Shown here piece after piece: positions 37,136 through 45,200 of a DNA stretch of 64,000 bases. The translations under genes were made by a program, and so were the position numbers. Numbering within the stretch: the first letter of the stretch is position 1; every line of letters starts with the position of its first letter. This DNA comes from Achromobacter anxifer. GTDB lineage: Bacteria; Pseudomonadota; Gammaproteobacteria; Burkholderiales; Burkholderiaceae_B. The DNA is taken from assembly GCF_903652925.1 (NCBI RefSeq), contig NZ_CAHLAR010000005.1:1-64000 (forward strand), written 5' to 3'. A model generated the notes under the pieces. It was not told the origin of the DNA and made no database searches. It was given only the letters and a program-made list of their open reading frames with translations.

Positions 37136-37405
37136 TCAGGTCGGAACGATATCCCAGACGTCGGCCAGTTCCGTTTTCAGACGGCCGGCGCTGGTGAACC
37201 AGCTGGTAATGATCGGAAAGCCTTTGGGATCCAGAAGCATCGCCTGGCCCGTGTTCACTTCGCATACGGTGTACTGCTCGCCGCTGCGACGATGGACCAG
37301 TCGGTTGTTGATCTGGAACAGCTTCTCGAGCTTCTCTTTTCGCTGTGCTTCGCGGCCGGCATGAGTCAGTCCTTGAACCCACTTCATGATTGCGCCATAT
37401 TGCAT
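37136..37405 (-). CDS. Hypothetical 89-residue protein
   Basis: ATG 37405 follows GGAGGAAAT; longer starts lie before the promoter. The product MQYGAIMKWVQGLTHAGREA has a helical basic first half and a small beta-rich second half (NRLVHRRSGEQYTVCEVNTG, FPIITSWFTSAGRLKTEL) like an SH3-type or KOW-like domain. No family is recognised. Confidence 0.6.
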   Translation of the reverse strand: MQYGAIMKWVQGLTHAGREAQRKEKLEKLFQINNRLVHRRSGEQYTVCEVNTGQAMLLDPKGFPIITSWFTSAGRLKTELADVWDIVPT

Positions 37406-37435
37406 ATTTCCTCCGTTGACAGGTGTACCTATGCG

Positions 37436-37442
37436 CGTATAG
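37436..37442 (-). promoter_or_regulatory. CTATAC box for the 37136 gene
   Basis: GCCTATACGCGC on the minus strand, 31 bp before ATG 37405. Confidence 0.5.
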
Positions 37443-37460
37443 GCAACCTGACGGAGAAAC

Positions 37461-38369
37461 TCAGCGGCCGAACTGGAGGCAGCGCATGCTGATCGTCCCT
37501 GACTGGAAACTGTGGTAGAGCGTCGCCGGCGGACCGTCATCCTTGGCGGCGCCCAGGGCGTAGAGAAGCGGGTAGTAATGGTCCGGGGAGGGGACGGCCA
37601 TCTCGGCGTGCTGCATTTCGCCGTAGTTGGTCAGCAGCCTATCGTCGCGTTGGGTCAGGGCGACTCGAACCTGTTCGTCGAACGCGTAGGCCCAGAGCTG
37701 CGAGGCATTTGCCGATTCTTCGACACGCTCAGTGCGGCGCAGATTGTGCACGATGTTGCCGCTGCCGATGATAAGCACGCCCTCGTCACGCAGCGCGGAA
37801 AGCCGCTCGCCCAGGGCGTAGTGGTGCGGTCCCGGCTTGTAGATGTCGACCGACACCTGGAACACAGGGATGTTGGCTTCCGGGTACAGGTACTTGAGGA
37901 TGGTCCACGTGCCGTGGTCAAAGCCCCAGTCGGAGCGCAGGCCGGCATACGGGGTCATCAGATCCACAGCACGCGCCGCGAGCGCAGGGCTGCCCGGCGC
38001 CGGGTAGACGAAGTCGTAGAGTGTTTGAGGAAAACCGGAGAAGTCGTGGATCGTTCGAGGCTCGGGCTCACCGAGAACGGACGTGCCGCTCTCGGTGATC
38101 CAATGTGCGGAGACAACCAGGATCGCCTTGGGCTTACGCATGCGCTTGCCGAACATGCGCAAGGTCTGACCAAATACGCCCATGCGCTCAGCATTCATGG
38201 GACTTCCATGTCCAATGAACAGCACAGGCATCCGCCCAACCTCGCGCGGGCGAGCAGCCAGGGCATGACCCTCCAGGCCGGCAACCAGCCCCATCGCCGC
38301 GCCACCTTTCAGCAGCGCGCGACGGGTGGTTGAAACTGGGCTGTGCGGCCCCGGATCAATGCAGAACAT
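37461..38369 (-). CDS. Extradiol dioxygenase of the YgiD/LigB class
   Basis: 302 residues. The N-terminus has TTRRALLKGGAAMGLVAG, a twin-arginine-like signal that is unusual for this normally cytoplasmic family. The LigB-type core shows LFIGHGSPM (iron-ligand histidine), VSAHWIT, WGFDHGTW and SGNIVHNLR, in the order of DODA/YgiD enzymes. These class III dioxygenases open catechol rings such as DOPA using non-haem metal. It overlaps the HNH gene by 14 bp. No aromatic-degradation genes are nearby, so its role on the plasmid is unclear. Confidence 0.85.
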   Translation of the reverse strand: MFCIDPGPHSPVSTTRRALLKGGAAMGLVAGLEGHALAARPREVGRMPVLFIGHGSPMNAERMGVFGQTLRMFGKRMRKPKAILVVSAHWITESGTSVLGEPEPRTIHDFSGFPQTLYDFVYPAPGSPALAARAVDLMTPYAGLRSDWGFDHGTWTILKYLYPEANIPVFQVSVDIYKPGPHHYALGERLSALRDEGVLIIGSGNIVHNLRRTERVEESANASQLWAYAFDEQVRVALTQRDDRLLTNYGEMQHAEMAVPSPDHYYPLLYALGAAKDDGPPATLYHSFQSGTISMRCLQFGR

Positions 38370-38937
38370 GCAACTGCCCTTTTTGGAAGGAACGCGTACG
38401 CAGCGGGGAAGCCTTCGGCAAGCAGTTCCGCAGGAAGTCGAGCTGATCGCTCAGGATGTTCCGCCCTTCCAGGATCAGGCCTTCGGCCCGGTTCGGTACG
38501 TACGGGACATAAAGCAGCGTCATGCCACTGTGCTCCAGCAGCCGGTCGCCCTTGCGGTTGTTGCAGCTCTTGCAGGCCGTGGCACAGTTCGTCCAGCTAT
38601 CCGCGCCCCCACGAGACACCGGAACGATGTGCTCGCGCGAGAGCTTCTGGCGCAGGTACCGCTGGCCGCAATAGCAGCAGGTGTAATCATCACGGAGGAA
38701 CAGGTTCTGGTTTGTCAGTGCGACACGACCATCGAACACCTCATTGTGAAGCGCGATGATGCTCGGTACATAGACGACGCTGTCTTTCCCCGTGGCGCGG
38801 TTAACACCGCCACGGTACGTCTTCGTTTCGCCGAGCTGCCACGAAACATGGCCCTTGAGCATATGGCAAAGAGCCTCATCCCAAGAGGCCCACCGGCTGG
38901 GGCGGCCACCCTGATCGAGTGCGAGAACCTGAGTCAT
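38356..38937 (-). CDS. HNH endonuclease
   Basis: 193 residues with a textbook C-terminal HNH domain: YTCCYCGQRYLRQKLSREHIVP (about 90-111), then SRGGADSWTNCATACKSCNNRKG, giving two CxxC zinc pairs and the H-N-H catalytic set. The N-terminal 80 residues (WDEALCHMLKGHVSWQL) are of the type seen in many phage HNH proteins. It cuts double-stranded DNA in related proteins. Whether it is a homing-type, recombination or defence nuclease is not evident. Confidence 0.88.
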   Translation of the reverse strand: MTQVLALDQGGRPSRWASWDEALCHMLKGHVSWQLGETKTYRGGVNRATGKDSVVYVPSIIALHNEVFDGRVALTNQNLFLRDDYTCCYCGQRYLRQKLSREHIVPVSRGGADSWTNCATACKSCNNRKGDRLLEHSGMTLLYVPYVPNRAEGLILEGRNILSDQLDFLRNCLPKASPLRTRSFQKGQLHVLH

Positions 38938-39048
38938 GATGATTCACTTCATGTGCTTGATTATGAACAATTGCAGTTTGAAATCGGGCGCAAAAATAGC
39001 GCCCCTCTGGCGCAAGTCCCCTATTGTGGTAGTGAAGTTGCTGCTTGA

Positions 39049-39054
39049 GTATAG
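39049..39054 (-). promoter_or_regulatory. CTATAC box for the HNH gene
   Basis: CGCTATACTC on the minus strand, about 110 bp before ATG 38937; a terminator for the upstream gene sits 25 bp further. Confidence 0.4.
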
Positions 39055-39076
39055 CGACATAACAGCATGCCGCAAT

Positions 39077-39100
39077 AAGAAAGGGCCGTGAACGGCCCCT
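39077..39100 (-). terminator. Rho-independent terminator for the Dsb-like gene
   Basis: GGGCCGT-TC-ACGGCCC followed by TTTCTTATTG on the minus strand. Confidence 0.72.
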
Positions 39101-39121
39101 TGCTCTCTAGGTAGTGGTATA

Positions 39122-39712
39122 TCACCAACCCAGTGTCTGGGCCAACTGGTCCGCCGGAAGGCCGCCCTGGCGAGAGAACAGTGCGCCGGTCCGCGCGTGC
39201 TCGGCAACCACGAAGGGCACGCCAGCAAGACCGAAGCTCTCGAACAGGCGAGTGTTCTTAGTCACCGCCGCCTTGAATTGCGCGCCGACGTCTGCTGCCG
39301 AAATGCCGCCACGACCACCGCTGGAGGTAAAGGCTGCTTCATGCTCGTCCATGGCCGCGGCAGGCGACGGCGCGGCCAGGATCGTCGCGCCTTGCGCCAT
39401 GCTCGCACGATTGAGAATGCTCACCGGCATCCAGGTGAAGCGAGCCTGCGAGGCCAGCTGCTTGGTTTCCAGCCAGAAGCGCGCGCAGTGCGGGCACTGC
39501 GGGTCGAAGAACACAAACACGCGACGGCGGCTCATGACGGCCCCCACATCGAACCCCGTAGCAAACTTCTCGATCGCCGCCACCGACAGCGGCTGTTGCT
39601 TCGGAATGCCGAACTCCTGCGAAGAAGCAGAGCCGCCTTCGCCGCAGGCAGACAGGACCGCCAATGCAGGCAACGACAGGATCAAACGACGACGCAAGAC
39701 GCAATGAGACAT
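39122..39712 (-). CDS. DsbC/DsbG-type thiol-disulfide lipoprotein
   Basis: From M 39712 (MSHCVLRRRLILSLPALAVLSAC) the product is 196 residues with a lipobox LSAC, so it is probably anchored in a membrane facing the periplasm. FFDPQCPHCARFW (CPHC, about residue 80) is the redox site of a thioredoxin fold, and GVPFVVAE supplies the cis-proline. This resembles DsbC/DsbG-like proteins found with conjugation systems, where they help fold disulfide-containing pilus or channel proteins. No pilus genes are in view. Confidence 0.82.
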   Translation of the reverse strand: MSHCVLRRRLILSLPALAVLSACGEGGSASSQEFGIPKQQPLSVAAIEKFATGFDVGAVMSRRRVFVFFDPQCPHCARFWLETKQLASQARFTWMPVSILNRASMAQGATILAAPSPAAAMDEHEAAFTSSGGRGGISAADVGAQFKAAVTKNTRLFESFGLAGVPFVVAEHARTGALFSRQGGLPADQLAQTLGW

Positions 39713-39746
39713 GGAACCCAAGCTAGGATGAAATAATGAGGCCATT

Positions 39747-39752
39747 AGTATA
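39747..39752 (-). promoter_or_regulatory. -10 box for the Dsb-like gene
   Basis: GATATACTAAT on the minus strand, 35 bp before ATG 39712, and inside the 3' border of trfA. Confidence 0.45.
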
Positions 39753-39775
39753 TCTCGTAAAAGGTCTTATGGCAA

Positions 39776-40741
39776 TCAAATATCGTCTGAATCGCCGTAG
39801 GGGTCTTCGCTGCGTGCGGCGCTGGCGCCCTTGACCACATGCACCACGCCATCGCGCAGATCGCAGGTTCGCCACCCGGTGGCCTCCTTTAGGGTGGCCA
39901 GCGCCGCACGCAGGTCGTGCAGCCATTTGCTGTTCTGCTGCTCCCGTCGCATGACAGTACCGCGCGGGTCGCGCAGCTCATCGCGGCCCAGCAATCCTTT
40001 GAGTTCAGCAGCCTTCATGGCCCGTGGAGCCTTGTGGGTTGCATACAGCGCATACAGGGCCTTGGCCAGGGAATCCTTCTTCGCCTGGAGTTGCGTCCGT
40101 ACCTGCTTTTTGAGGAAGGTCCAGCCTTGCTGGTAGACCCGCATCATGCGGGGATTCAGCTCGATCGTGTACGCGGCCGACGTCTTTACATCCCGAAAAC
40201 TGCGGTCCTCTGTGAAGTCGTAAATGAAGCTGGTTTCCCAGGCTTTCAGTCCAGGCATTTCGTAACGGAAAGAGGCCCGCTTGAGCCGTGAGATCTCCTC
40301 GGCCAGCCACAGCCGGTTGTTCATCCCCCGATCCCGTCCGATCGACTTCAGGAAGGAATCAGCCTGAATCTGGACTTCCACCCGCTCACCAGGGCTGTAA
40401 CGCCGCTCAAGGGCCAGACGCACCAGCTCGGCGTAGACATCCGCCGCCCCCTGGTTCAGCTGCTCACCGGCGGTCTGGAAGACCTGGACGGGGCCGAACG
40501 AGGCGATGAGGACCGGTCGGACATAGGCAGGGCGCAGCCGCGCGCCGCGCCCGACGTACTCCACTGACGAGAAGATCGCGCCGCGGCAGACGGCATAGGG
40601 CAGCACGACGTTGTTGCCAGGCCCGTAGGGCAGCGCGAGGCCGAGGAAATTCTCCGGGGCCGGCTCCGCGCCATCGAGTGCTGCGGCGAAAGTGGGGTCC
40701 GACATGACATCGACCGTGGGTTCGGATTTGGTTGTTGGCAT
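39776..40741 (-). CDS. trfA: TrfA-type replication initiator
   Basis: 321 residues related to TrfA of IncP plasmids: the central VQIQADSFLKSIGRDRGMNN and SRLKRASFRYEMPGL and the C-terminal winged-helix part with LAKALYALYATHKAPRAMKAAELKGLLG. Rep proteins of this class bind iterons as monomers, open the origin and load host helicase. They also limit copy number by handcuffing as dimers. The gene reads away from the iterons that start 36 bp upstream of its ATG. Shorter than RK2 TrfA1 (382) but longer than TrfA2 (285). Confidence 0.9.
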   Translation of the reverse strand: MPTTKSEPTVDVMSDPTFAAALDGAEPAPENFLGLALPYGPGNNVVLPYAVCRGAIFSSVEYVGRGARLRPAYVRPVLIASFGPVQVFQTAGEQLNQGAADVYAELVRLALERRYSPGERVEVQIQADSFLKSIGRDRGMNNRLWLAEEISRLKRASFRYEMPGLKAWETSFIYDFTEDRSFRDVKTSAAYTIELNPRMMRVYQQGWTFLKKQVRTQLQAKKDSLAKALYALYATHKAPRAMKAAELKGLLGRDELRDPRGTVMRREQQNSKWLHDLRAALATLKEATGWRTCDLRDGVVHVVKGASAARSEDPYGDSDDI

Positions 40742-40754
40742 AAGGCAGGTTTCA

Positions 40755-40760
40755 AGTATA
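40755..40760 (-). promoter_or_regulatory. -10 box for trfA
   Basis: TGTATACTTG on the minus strand, 13 bp before ATG and 18 bp from the first iteron, so TrfA binding could autoregulate. Confidence 0.5.
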
Positions 40761-40774
40761 CATCAGCCGAGACC

Positions 40775-40975
40775 CTCGTGTAGAGATTGCTAAGCCACCG
40801 CATAAGCCACGCCGCATGGCTGTGTAGAGATGGCTAACACTGATCGTGTAGAGTTTGCTAAAACGACGTGTAGAGATAGCTAACTTTCTGCAAAAACGCC
40901 TTGTATTTCATGGGAGTTTTTGAGCCGTAATTATCTTTTAATTATTTAAGATATCCTCAATACAGATTTTCTCCC
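40775..40975. other. Vegetative replication origin (oriV)
   Basis: The iteron block is followed by an AT-rich stretch (40884-40975, including TTATCTTTTAATTATTTAAG), the probable unwinding element. I see no perfect DnaA box. Confidence 0.82.
40778..40883 (+). repeat. Four origin iterons
   Basis: Direct repeats with consensus GTGTAGAGATNGCTAA at 40778-40793, 40822-40837, 40846-40861 and 40868-40883. The last three are spaced 24 and 22 bp, about two helical turns; the first is set apart by 44 bp. Only single-base differences occur (third copy T at position 9). Confidence 0.9.
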
Positions 40976-41079
40976 TCCTTCTCGGGCGCGATCGACCTCC
41001 TCAGCTATGGCTGAGCCTGGCTGGTCTGCGCACTCAAACCTGACCGCGGATCAGCCGGCAATCTCGAAGCGCGGATCGT

Positions 41080-41134
41080 GAGGTGAGATGCTCCGGATAG
41101 GCGTTTTTCAGAGGTGAGATGCTTGTGGGAGGCG
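41080..41134 (+). repeat. Two direct repeats 31 bp apart
   Basis: GAGGTGAGATGCT at 41080-41092 and 41111-41123, each followed within 10 bases by GGAGGCGT or GATAGGCGT. Between oriV and the next gene, so a partition, regulatory or accessory origin site is possible. The 300 bp around it hold no gene. Confidence 0.55.
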
Positions 41135-41276
41135 TCTCTCGAAAGGCTTGCCAGGGCGGATGTCTGTGGCGCGGCGCAACGAGCTGCTTGCCTGGTCAGC
41201 CAGCCGAGGTCGTTGTGGAGAGGGTCGGGTGGAGCGAAAGCGCGTGTGAACCGCTCTGTGTGCCTGTGGACTTGAG

Positions 41277-41282
41277 CTATAC
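41277..41282 (+). promoter_or_regulatory. CTATAC box for the flavoprotein gene
   Basis: AGCTATACGGTGG, 50 bp before ATG 41332. Confidence 0.5.
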
Positions 41283-41331
41283 GGTGGATTCGATTCGTGT
41301 CGAGTTTTCCTTTTTGCCTCGAAGTTTCATC

Positions 41332-42264
41332 ATGTCCTCTCAAAGTCTCAAGGATGTCCTTGTAGTTGGCGCCGGTCCTGCTGGGATTTCGTGCGCGTTG
41401 GCGCTCCAGCAGCTCGGATACACGGTTGTTGTGATCGAGGGCTCAGCGCATTGCGGTGGCCGGCTGCGTGAGGTTCGCCAGCCTGGTTGTGGCGACGGGG
41501 GTCCTACTGCACTTCAAGCCGCCCAGGCCTTGAACATTGCTGCGATGGGCCAGGCTCTCGATGTCCGTCATTCCAACCCAGCGGTCGAGGCCCTGGCCGG
41601 GCGGACATCATTCGGTCTGGTCCTCCAGGACGGTACTGTTCTTGGCGGACGGTGCCTCGTTCTGGCATGCGGCATCGCGCCTCGCAGCGGAGGCCTGGCG
41701 CCGAGACCAGGTCGGATCTTCGGCCCCGACCCCCTGCCGCCCGATCTGACCTTGGAAGATTGCTCGGTCGCGATTCTCGGGGGAGGCGATTCCGCGTTTC
41801 AGTCCTACCTGGCGCTCAAGCAGGCAGGCGCTCCGCGCATCACCATCTTCGCCCGCAGCTTGCGGGCCCGGGCTCAGTTGGTCACCGCCGTGCCGGAGAC
41901 TGACGTACGCCTGGGGGAGTACGACGTGAATCCGATCCACAACGAGGTGAACGGCCAGCCCTACAACCTGGTGCACGTTTGCTACGGCTACGAGGTGCCG
42001 CGCCGCTCGCTGATGGGGCTCATGGTGGGTTTGTCGCCCGAGGGCCTGGTACTCACCGACAACCACTACGAGACCGCAGTACCCGGTGTTTTCGCCATCG
42101 GCGACATGGCGGGAAAGATGCGCCCCAGTAGCGCGGCCGCCTTTGCGGAAGGGCTGATCGTGGCACGCGAAATTCAGCGTCGGCTCGACGCGCCGGTCCT
42201 TCAGAGTCTTTCCGAACGTCTCACGCGATCGCCGGGCCGCGTGGCGGCACTCGATAACCATTAG
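41332..42264 (+). CDS. Thioredoxin reductase-like flavoprotein without CxxC
   Basis: 310 residues from ATG 41332, the first start after the promoter. DVLVVGAGPAGISCALALQQLG (7-28) binds FAD, SVAILGGGDSAFQSYLALKQAG (about 150) binds NAD(P)H, and GVFAIGDMAGKM (about 250) is the second FAD contact. The redox CxxC expected near residue 135 in thioredoxin reductases is missing, which points to a ferredoxin/flavodoxin-NADP reductase or another electron-transfer partner. The Dsb-like protein and dioxygenases are possible electron users, but nothing links them directly. Confidence 0.82.
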   Translation: MSSQSLKDVLVVGAGPAGISCALALQQLGYTVVVIEGSAHCGGRLREVRQPGCGDGGPTALQAAQALNIAAMGQALDVRHSNPAVEALAGRTSFGLVLQDGTVLGGRCLVLACGIAPRSGGLAPRPGRIFGPDPLPPDLTLEDCSVAILGGGDSAFQSYLALKQAGAPRITIFARSLRARAQLVTAVPETDVRLGEYDVNPIHNEVNGQPYNLVHVCYGYEVPRRSLMGLMVGLSPEGLVLTDNHYETAVPGVFAIGDMAGKMRPSSAAAFAEGLIVAREIQRRLDAPVLQSLSERLTRSPGRVAALDNH

Positions 42265-42311
42265 CGGCAGTCAACATTCCTGCGCCGATGTAGACATATG
42301 CAAGTTTCTAC

Positions 42312-42317
42312 CTATAC
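42312..42317 (+). promoter_or_regulatory. CTATAC box for the 42344 gene
   Basis: ACCTATACTTCC, 32 bp before the ATG. Confidence 0.5.
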
Positions 42318-42343
42318 TTCCGGTCGAAATTTCTGCTTGTCTC

Positions 42344-42907
42344 ATGCTGGTCAAATCCCCCTCCGACTGGGTCCTTTTGCCTGTCCGACCCGATCAGGAG
42401 CATCGTGCGAAGAGCATCCGCTCGAGTCGTGATGCTCGCTACTCGAATCTGTACAGCGAATCTGCCACCGATGCACGCTGGGTGGGGGACCTGGGCGAGC
42501 TGGTGCTGCTGGATTGGATGACGGAGCAGGGGGTGCGTCATGTCCAGTGGCTCACGGACGATGTCGCCGGCAAAGCCGATTTCATGACGGCCAGCGGCAT
42601 CACGATCGGGGCCAAGACGGTCAAGCGAAAGCAGGCGCCGCAGCTGGACTACACGGCACAGATCAGCGCGCGCCACGCCGCAGAGCCGTCCCACTGGTTC
42701 ATGTTTATGAACTATTCGATCCAACAGCGCGTTCTGTGGCTGTTAGGGGCCATCCAGTCCACCCGGTTCCTGAAGGAAGCCACCTACTACGGGCCCGGGG
42801 ATAAGGTCCACGCGGACTACGCGATTCGCCCTGGTCACGAGATCTACAACATCCCGCTCCAGCGTCTCATCCCGCCGGCGGAGTGGCTTCACTGGATTCG
42901 CGTGTAG
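42344..42907 (+). CDS. Possible PD-(D/E)XK-fold protein
   Basis: 187 residues. GDLGELVLLDWMTEQGV (about 48), DVAGKADFM (about 73) and GITIGAKTVKRKQ (about 86) have the order of phage restriction-like nuclease folds: an early helix glutamate, then aspartate and a lysine-containing strand. The acidic residue normally two before the lysine is an alanine-glycine pair here, so catalysis is uncertain. Other parts, including WFMFMNYSIQQRVLWLLG, are family-specific. Could be a nucleic-acid-binding pseudo-nuclease. Confidence 0.55.
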   Translation: MLVKSPSDWVLLPVRPDQEHRAKSIRSSRDARYSNLYSESATDARWVGDLGELVLLDWMTEQGVRHVQWLTDDVAGKADFMTASGITIGAKTVKRKQAPQLDYTAQISARHAAEPSHWFMFMNYSIQQRVLWLLGAIQSTRFLKEATYYGPGDKVHADYAIRPGHEIYNIPLQRLIPPAEWLHWIRV

Positions 42908-42911
42908 CTAG

Positions 42912-42938
42912 CAAAAAACCCCCGGCTGGCGGGGGTCT
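42912..42938 (-). terminator. Terminator for the 42953 gene
   Basis: ACCCCCGCC-AG-CCGGGGGT followed by TTTTTGC on the minus strand; may also serve the convergent gene. Confidence 0.75.
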
Positions 42939-42952
42939 GGAGAAGCTGAGCG

Positions 42953-43672
42953 TCAGAACAACTGACCAACCCAGGGAATCGGTGAGAGCTCGTAGCCTTT
43001 GTCCTCAAGTCGCTTCATCGCGATCGAATACCTCTTGTGAAGCTCACTGGTTTCTTCTGGCGAGAACGCGATGGGGTTGATGCGCAGCGACCAGCCATTG
43101 TCCGAGAAAGGACTTGGGTCCGCTACCAGCTGAACATCGCGAGTTCTGTTCGAACCAAAGGGAAGCTTGATGACCACGCCGGCTACCACGGGGCTGTAAG
43201 CACTGGCTGTTGCGCCTCGCCTCACGATGAGGTTGGCGCGACTATCGATCAGCCGGTCCGAACTGATCGGCATATCGAAAGCCTCCATGACCGCCGCGAA
43301 GAATACCTTCGCGGCATCCATCAATGGCTTTTCGTACTTCTTGTTCGGCACGTCAGGCTCTTCATATGCCCTGCGCAGCCGGTCGGCCAGCCCCATTGAA
43401 AACGCAGTGCTCGCCCCCGAATTGCGGGTGAAATACGTCATCAGCTCGTGGGCAGGCAGCGCTGCGGCCATGGTCCTCAGTATTTCGGCATCACACATGC
43501 CGGCTGTGGAGAAAGTCTGGTGTTCCCAGCTTTTCGTGATCCCGCGGCTGATGCTGGCACTGATGCTGTTACGCACCAAATTTAGATTCCAATCGCGACC
43601 GTCGGTGAAGGTGCCGCTGAAGGTCAGGTTCTGGATACGCAGTGCTCGCGCGAAGTTGTTGCTCAGGTTCAT
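42953..43672 (-). CDS. Hypothetical 239-residue protein
   Basis: The start MNLSNNFARALRIQNLTFSG lies 42 bp after a CTATAC box. There is a charged helical middle (LADRLRRAYEEPDVPNKKYEKP) and a C-terminal part with QLVADPSPFSDNGWSLRINP. No membrane segment or catalytic motif is visible. I do not recognise the family. Confidence 0.6.
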   Translation of the reverse strand: MNLSNNFARALRIQNLTFSGTFTDGRDWNLNLVRNSISASISRGITKSWEHQTFSTAGMCDAEILRTMAAALPAHELMTYFTRNSGASTAFSMGLADRLRRAYEEPDVPNKKYEKPLMDAAKVFFAAVMEAFDMPISSDRLIDSRANLIVRRGATASAYSPVVAGVVIKLPFGSNRTRDVQLVADPSPFSDNGWSLRINPIAFSPEETSELHKRYSIAMKRLEDKGYELSPIPWVGQLF

Positions 43673-43714
43673 GATGTCCTCGTTGAGTTGACCTAGGGAA
43701 TAGATGCCTCCCTT

Positions 43715-43720
43715 GTATAG
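43715..43720 (-). promoter_or_regulatory. CTATAC box for the 42953 gene
   Basis: ACCTATACAAGG on the minus strand. Confidence 0.5.
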
Positions 43721-43737
43721 GTGCGCTAGACGAAGAA

Positions 43738-43766
43738 AAGCGCCCCCTCACGAGAGGAGGCGCCGA
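43738..43766 (-). terminator. Rho-independent terminator for the 43777 gene
   Basis: GGCGCCTCCTC-TCGTGA-GGGGGCGC followed by TTTTCTTC on the minus strand. Confidence 0.72.
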
Positions 43767-43776
43767 GAGGTCAGCG

Positions 43777-44046
43777 TCAGGCCAACCAGCGCATGATTCC
43801 CATCACACTCGAGCCTGTGTAGCCCATCTGCATGGTCACGATGCCCCATGCTTTCGTCTTGATCCCGTAGGCCAGGAAGAGCATGTTAGATGCGAGAAAC
43901 GCGACAAAGCCAAATCCGGATACGGACACATTGGCAGCCACCAGGTACGAGCCGAACAAGCCCGTAACGCAGCCGGCCCATTCAATGGCCACGACGGCGC
44001 GTGGGCGGCTATAACAGATCGCTGCGGCTTGTTCAGATCCGGCCAT
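43777..44046 (-). CDS. Small three-helix membrane protein
   Basis: From M 44046 the product is 89 residues: VVAIEWAGCVTGLFGSYLVAA, GFGFVAFLASNMLFLAYGI and a third helix around TMQMGYTGSSVMGIM. The pattern resembles half-size PnuC/YgjV-like or PQ-loop-type proteins, which work as dimers, but the similarity is weak. The start overlaps the upstream gene by 14 bp. The frame extends further but in antisense-like sequence. Confidence 0.6.
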   Translation of the reverse strand: MAGSEQAAAICYSRPRAVVAIEWAGCVTGLFGSYLVAANVSVSGFGFVAFLASNMLFLAYGIKTKAWGIVTMQMGYTGSSVMGIMRWLA

Positions 44047-44530
44047 TGAGCTCCTCCAGCATAGCGAAGAGTTTGTTGAGGGCCGAATCAGGGTCCTTGA
44101 AGCAGTCGAACGTTGGCAGGTCCGTGTGTTCGCGCGGAACGCTGGCATTGACCACGTCTTGCACGTACATCGAGCGAGCCCCGACGGCATGCAAGATCGC
44201 CAGAACATACTCAGGGTATTGGCTGGGCCGTTTGCCGTCGTCCGACAGCTTCAGAAAAGCCTTGTCCACGCGTCGCATGACGCGCAGCCCCATTTGCAAC
44301 TGGGCAGTGGTGAGCGGATCATAGCTGCTTGCGATACCGTATTTCCAGGCATAACTGTAGTGCTTGTGGGTGGCGTCGGTACTGCCAGTTTGACAGCGAA
44401 TCGTGAAGAGAGGGGCATCGCAATGGCTCGGCCACAGGTCGTACAAGGACACGCGTATGTGGCCGTATCCGTGGCTGTGGTCTGCGCGAACGACCGCGTA
44501 CGGCTTCAGCTTTTTAGAGGTCATAGTCAT
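44033..44530 (-). CDS. Hypothetical 165-residue protein
   Basis: GAAAGGACAGTTT precedes ATG 44530. The sequence is mixed alpha/beta with HSHGYGHIRVSLYDLWPS and a helical stretch AQLQMGLRVMRRVDKAFLKL, and a C-terminus LNKLFAMLEELNGRI. I do not recognise the family. Co-transcribed with the small membrane protein. Confidence 0.6.
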   Translation of the reverse strand: MTMTSKKLKPYAVVRADHSHGYGHIRVSLYDLWPSHCDAPLFTIRCQTGSTDATHKHYSYAWKYGIASSYDPLTTAQLQMGLRVMRRVDKAFLKLSDDGKRPSQYPEYVLAILHAVGARSMYVQDVVNASVPREHTDLPTFDCFKDPDSALNKLFAMLEELNGRI

Positions 44531-44555
44531 AAACTGTCCTTTCAGGTGAGTGCGT

Positions 44556-44561
44556 GTATAG
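44556..44561 (-). promoter_or_regulatory. CTATAC box for the 44033 operon
   Basis: ATCTATACACG on the minus strand, 26 bp before ATG 44530. Confidence 0.5.
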
Positions 44562-44645
44562 ATTTCCTGAATTCGTATAGTCATTTTCGCCATTTCGGCT
44601 ACTTTCAGACACGACGCCACGGCGCTTTATTGATATACTGCCGGC

Positions 44646-45188
44646 ATGCGTATCTCCCCCGAAGAAGCTATTGCTCGCGGCTGGATCCGGCCCGAGGAGT
44701 TGGCGCCCGTTCGCGAATCGACGACAGTTAAGAAACCGGCCGGCAAGAAGGCGAAAACGGAACCTGGTGCTACATCACCGCGCAAGCGAGAAATCGAGGG
44801 AGATGAGCAGGCCCTGCTCATCAAGGAGTTCCGACTGAGGTACCCGGATGTCGGTAGCTTACTTATTCACATTCCCAACGGCGGATCGCGAAAGAATGCT
44901 TTCGAAGGCTGGCGGATGAAGGAGCAGGGCGTGCGCGCGGGCGTGAGCGACTTGCTCCTGCCTGTGGCGCGTGGCGGTTATTTTGGCTTGTGGATCGAGT
45001 TCAAGGCCTCGCCTCCAAACGATGCCGAGGTCTCCGCCAAGCAGCAGGAGTGGATTGACGAGATGCGTGCCCAGGGCTACTTCGCACGAGCCTGCCTGGG
45101 CATCGCTGCCGCGATGGAAGTCCTCACTTGGTACCTCGCCCTTCCATCCACTCCCGGCAGCCCGGTGGCGGCCCCTTTCAAACTCTGA
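44646..45188 (+). CDS. VRR-NUC domain nuclease
   Basis: 180 residues. After a 50-residue basic linker comes EGDEQALLIKEFRLRYPDVG, LIHIPNGGSRKNAFEG, GVRAGVSDLLLPVARGGYFG and LWIEFKASPP, the ordered core of VRR-NUC, a PD-(D/E)XK nuclease: aspartate in GVSDLLL, then E-F-K in strand 3. KQQEWIDEMRAQGYFARAC closes the domain. Stand-alone VRR-NUC proteins are common in phages and can act on DNA junctions. A -10 box (GATATACTGC) lies about 13 bp upstream of the ATG. Confidence 0.88.
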   Translation: MRISPEEAIARGWIRPEELAPVRESTTVKKPAGKKAKTEPGATSPRKREIEGDEQALLIKEFRLRYPDVGSLLIHIPNGGSRKNAFEGWRMKEQGVRAGVSDLLLPVARGGYFGLWIEFKASPPNDAEVSAKQQEWIDEMRAQGYFARACLGIAAAMEVLTWYLALPSTPGSPVAAPFKL

Positions 45189-45200
45189 AGGAGTGACACT

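Noticed and set aside
40778-40883. CRISPR array from regularly spaced repeats
   Set aside because: Four 16-bp repeats with 6-28 bp gaps next to a Rep gene are iterons. No cas genes in the window.
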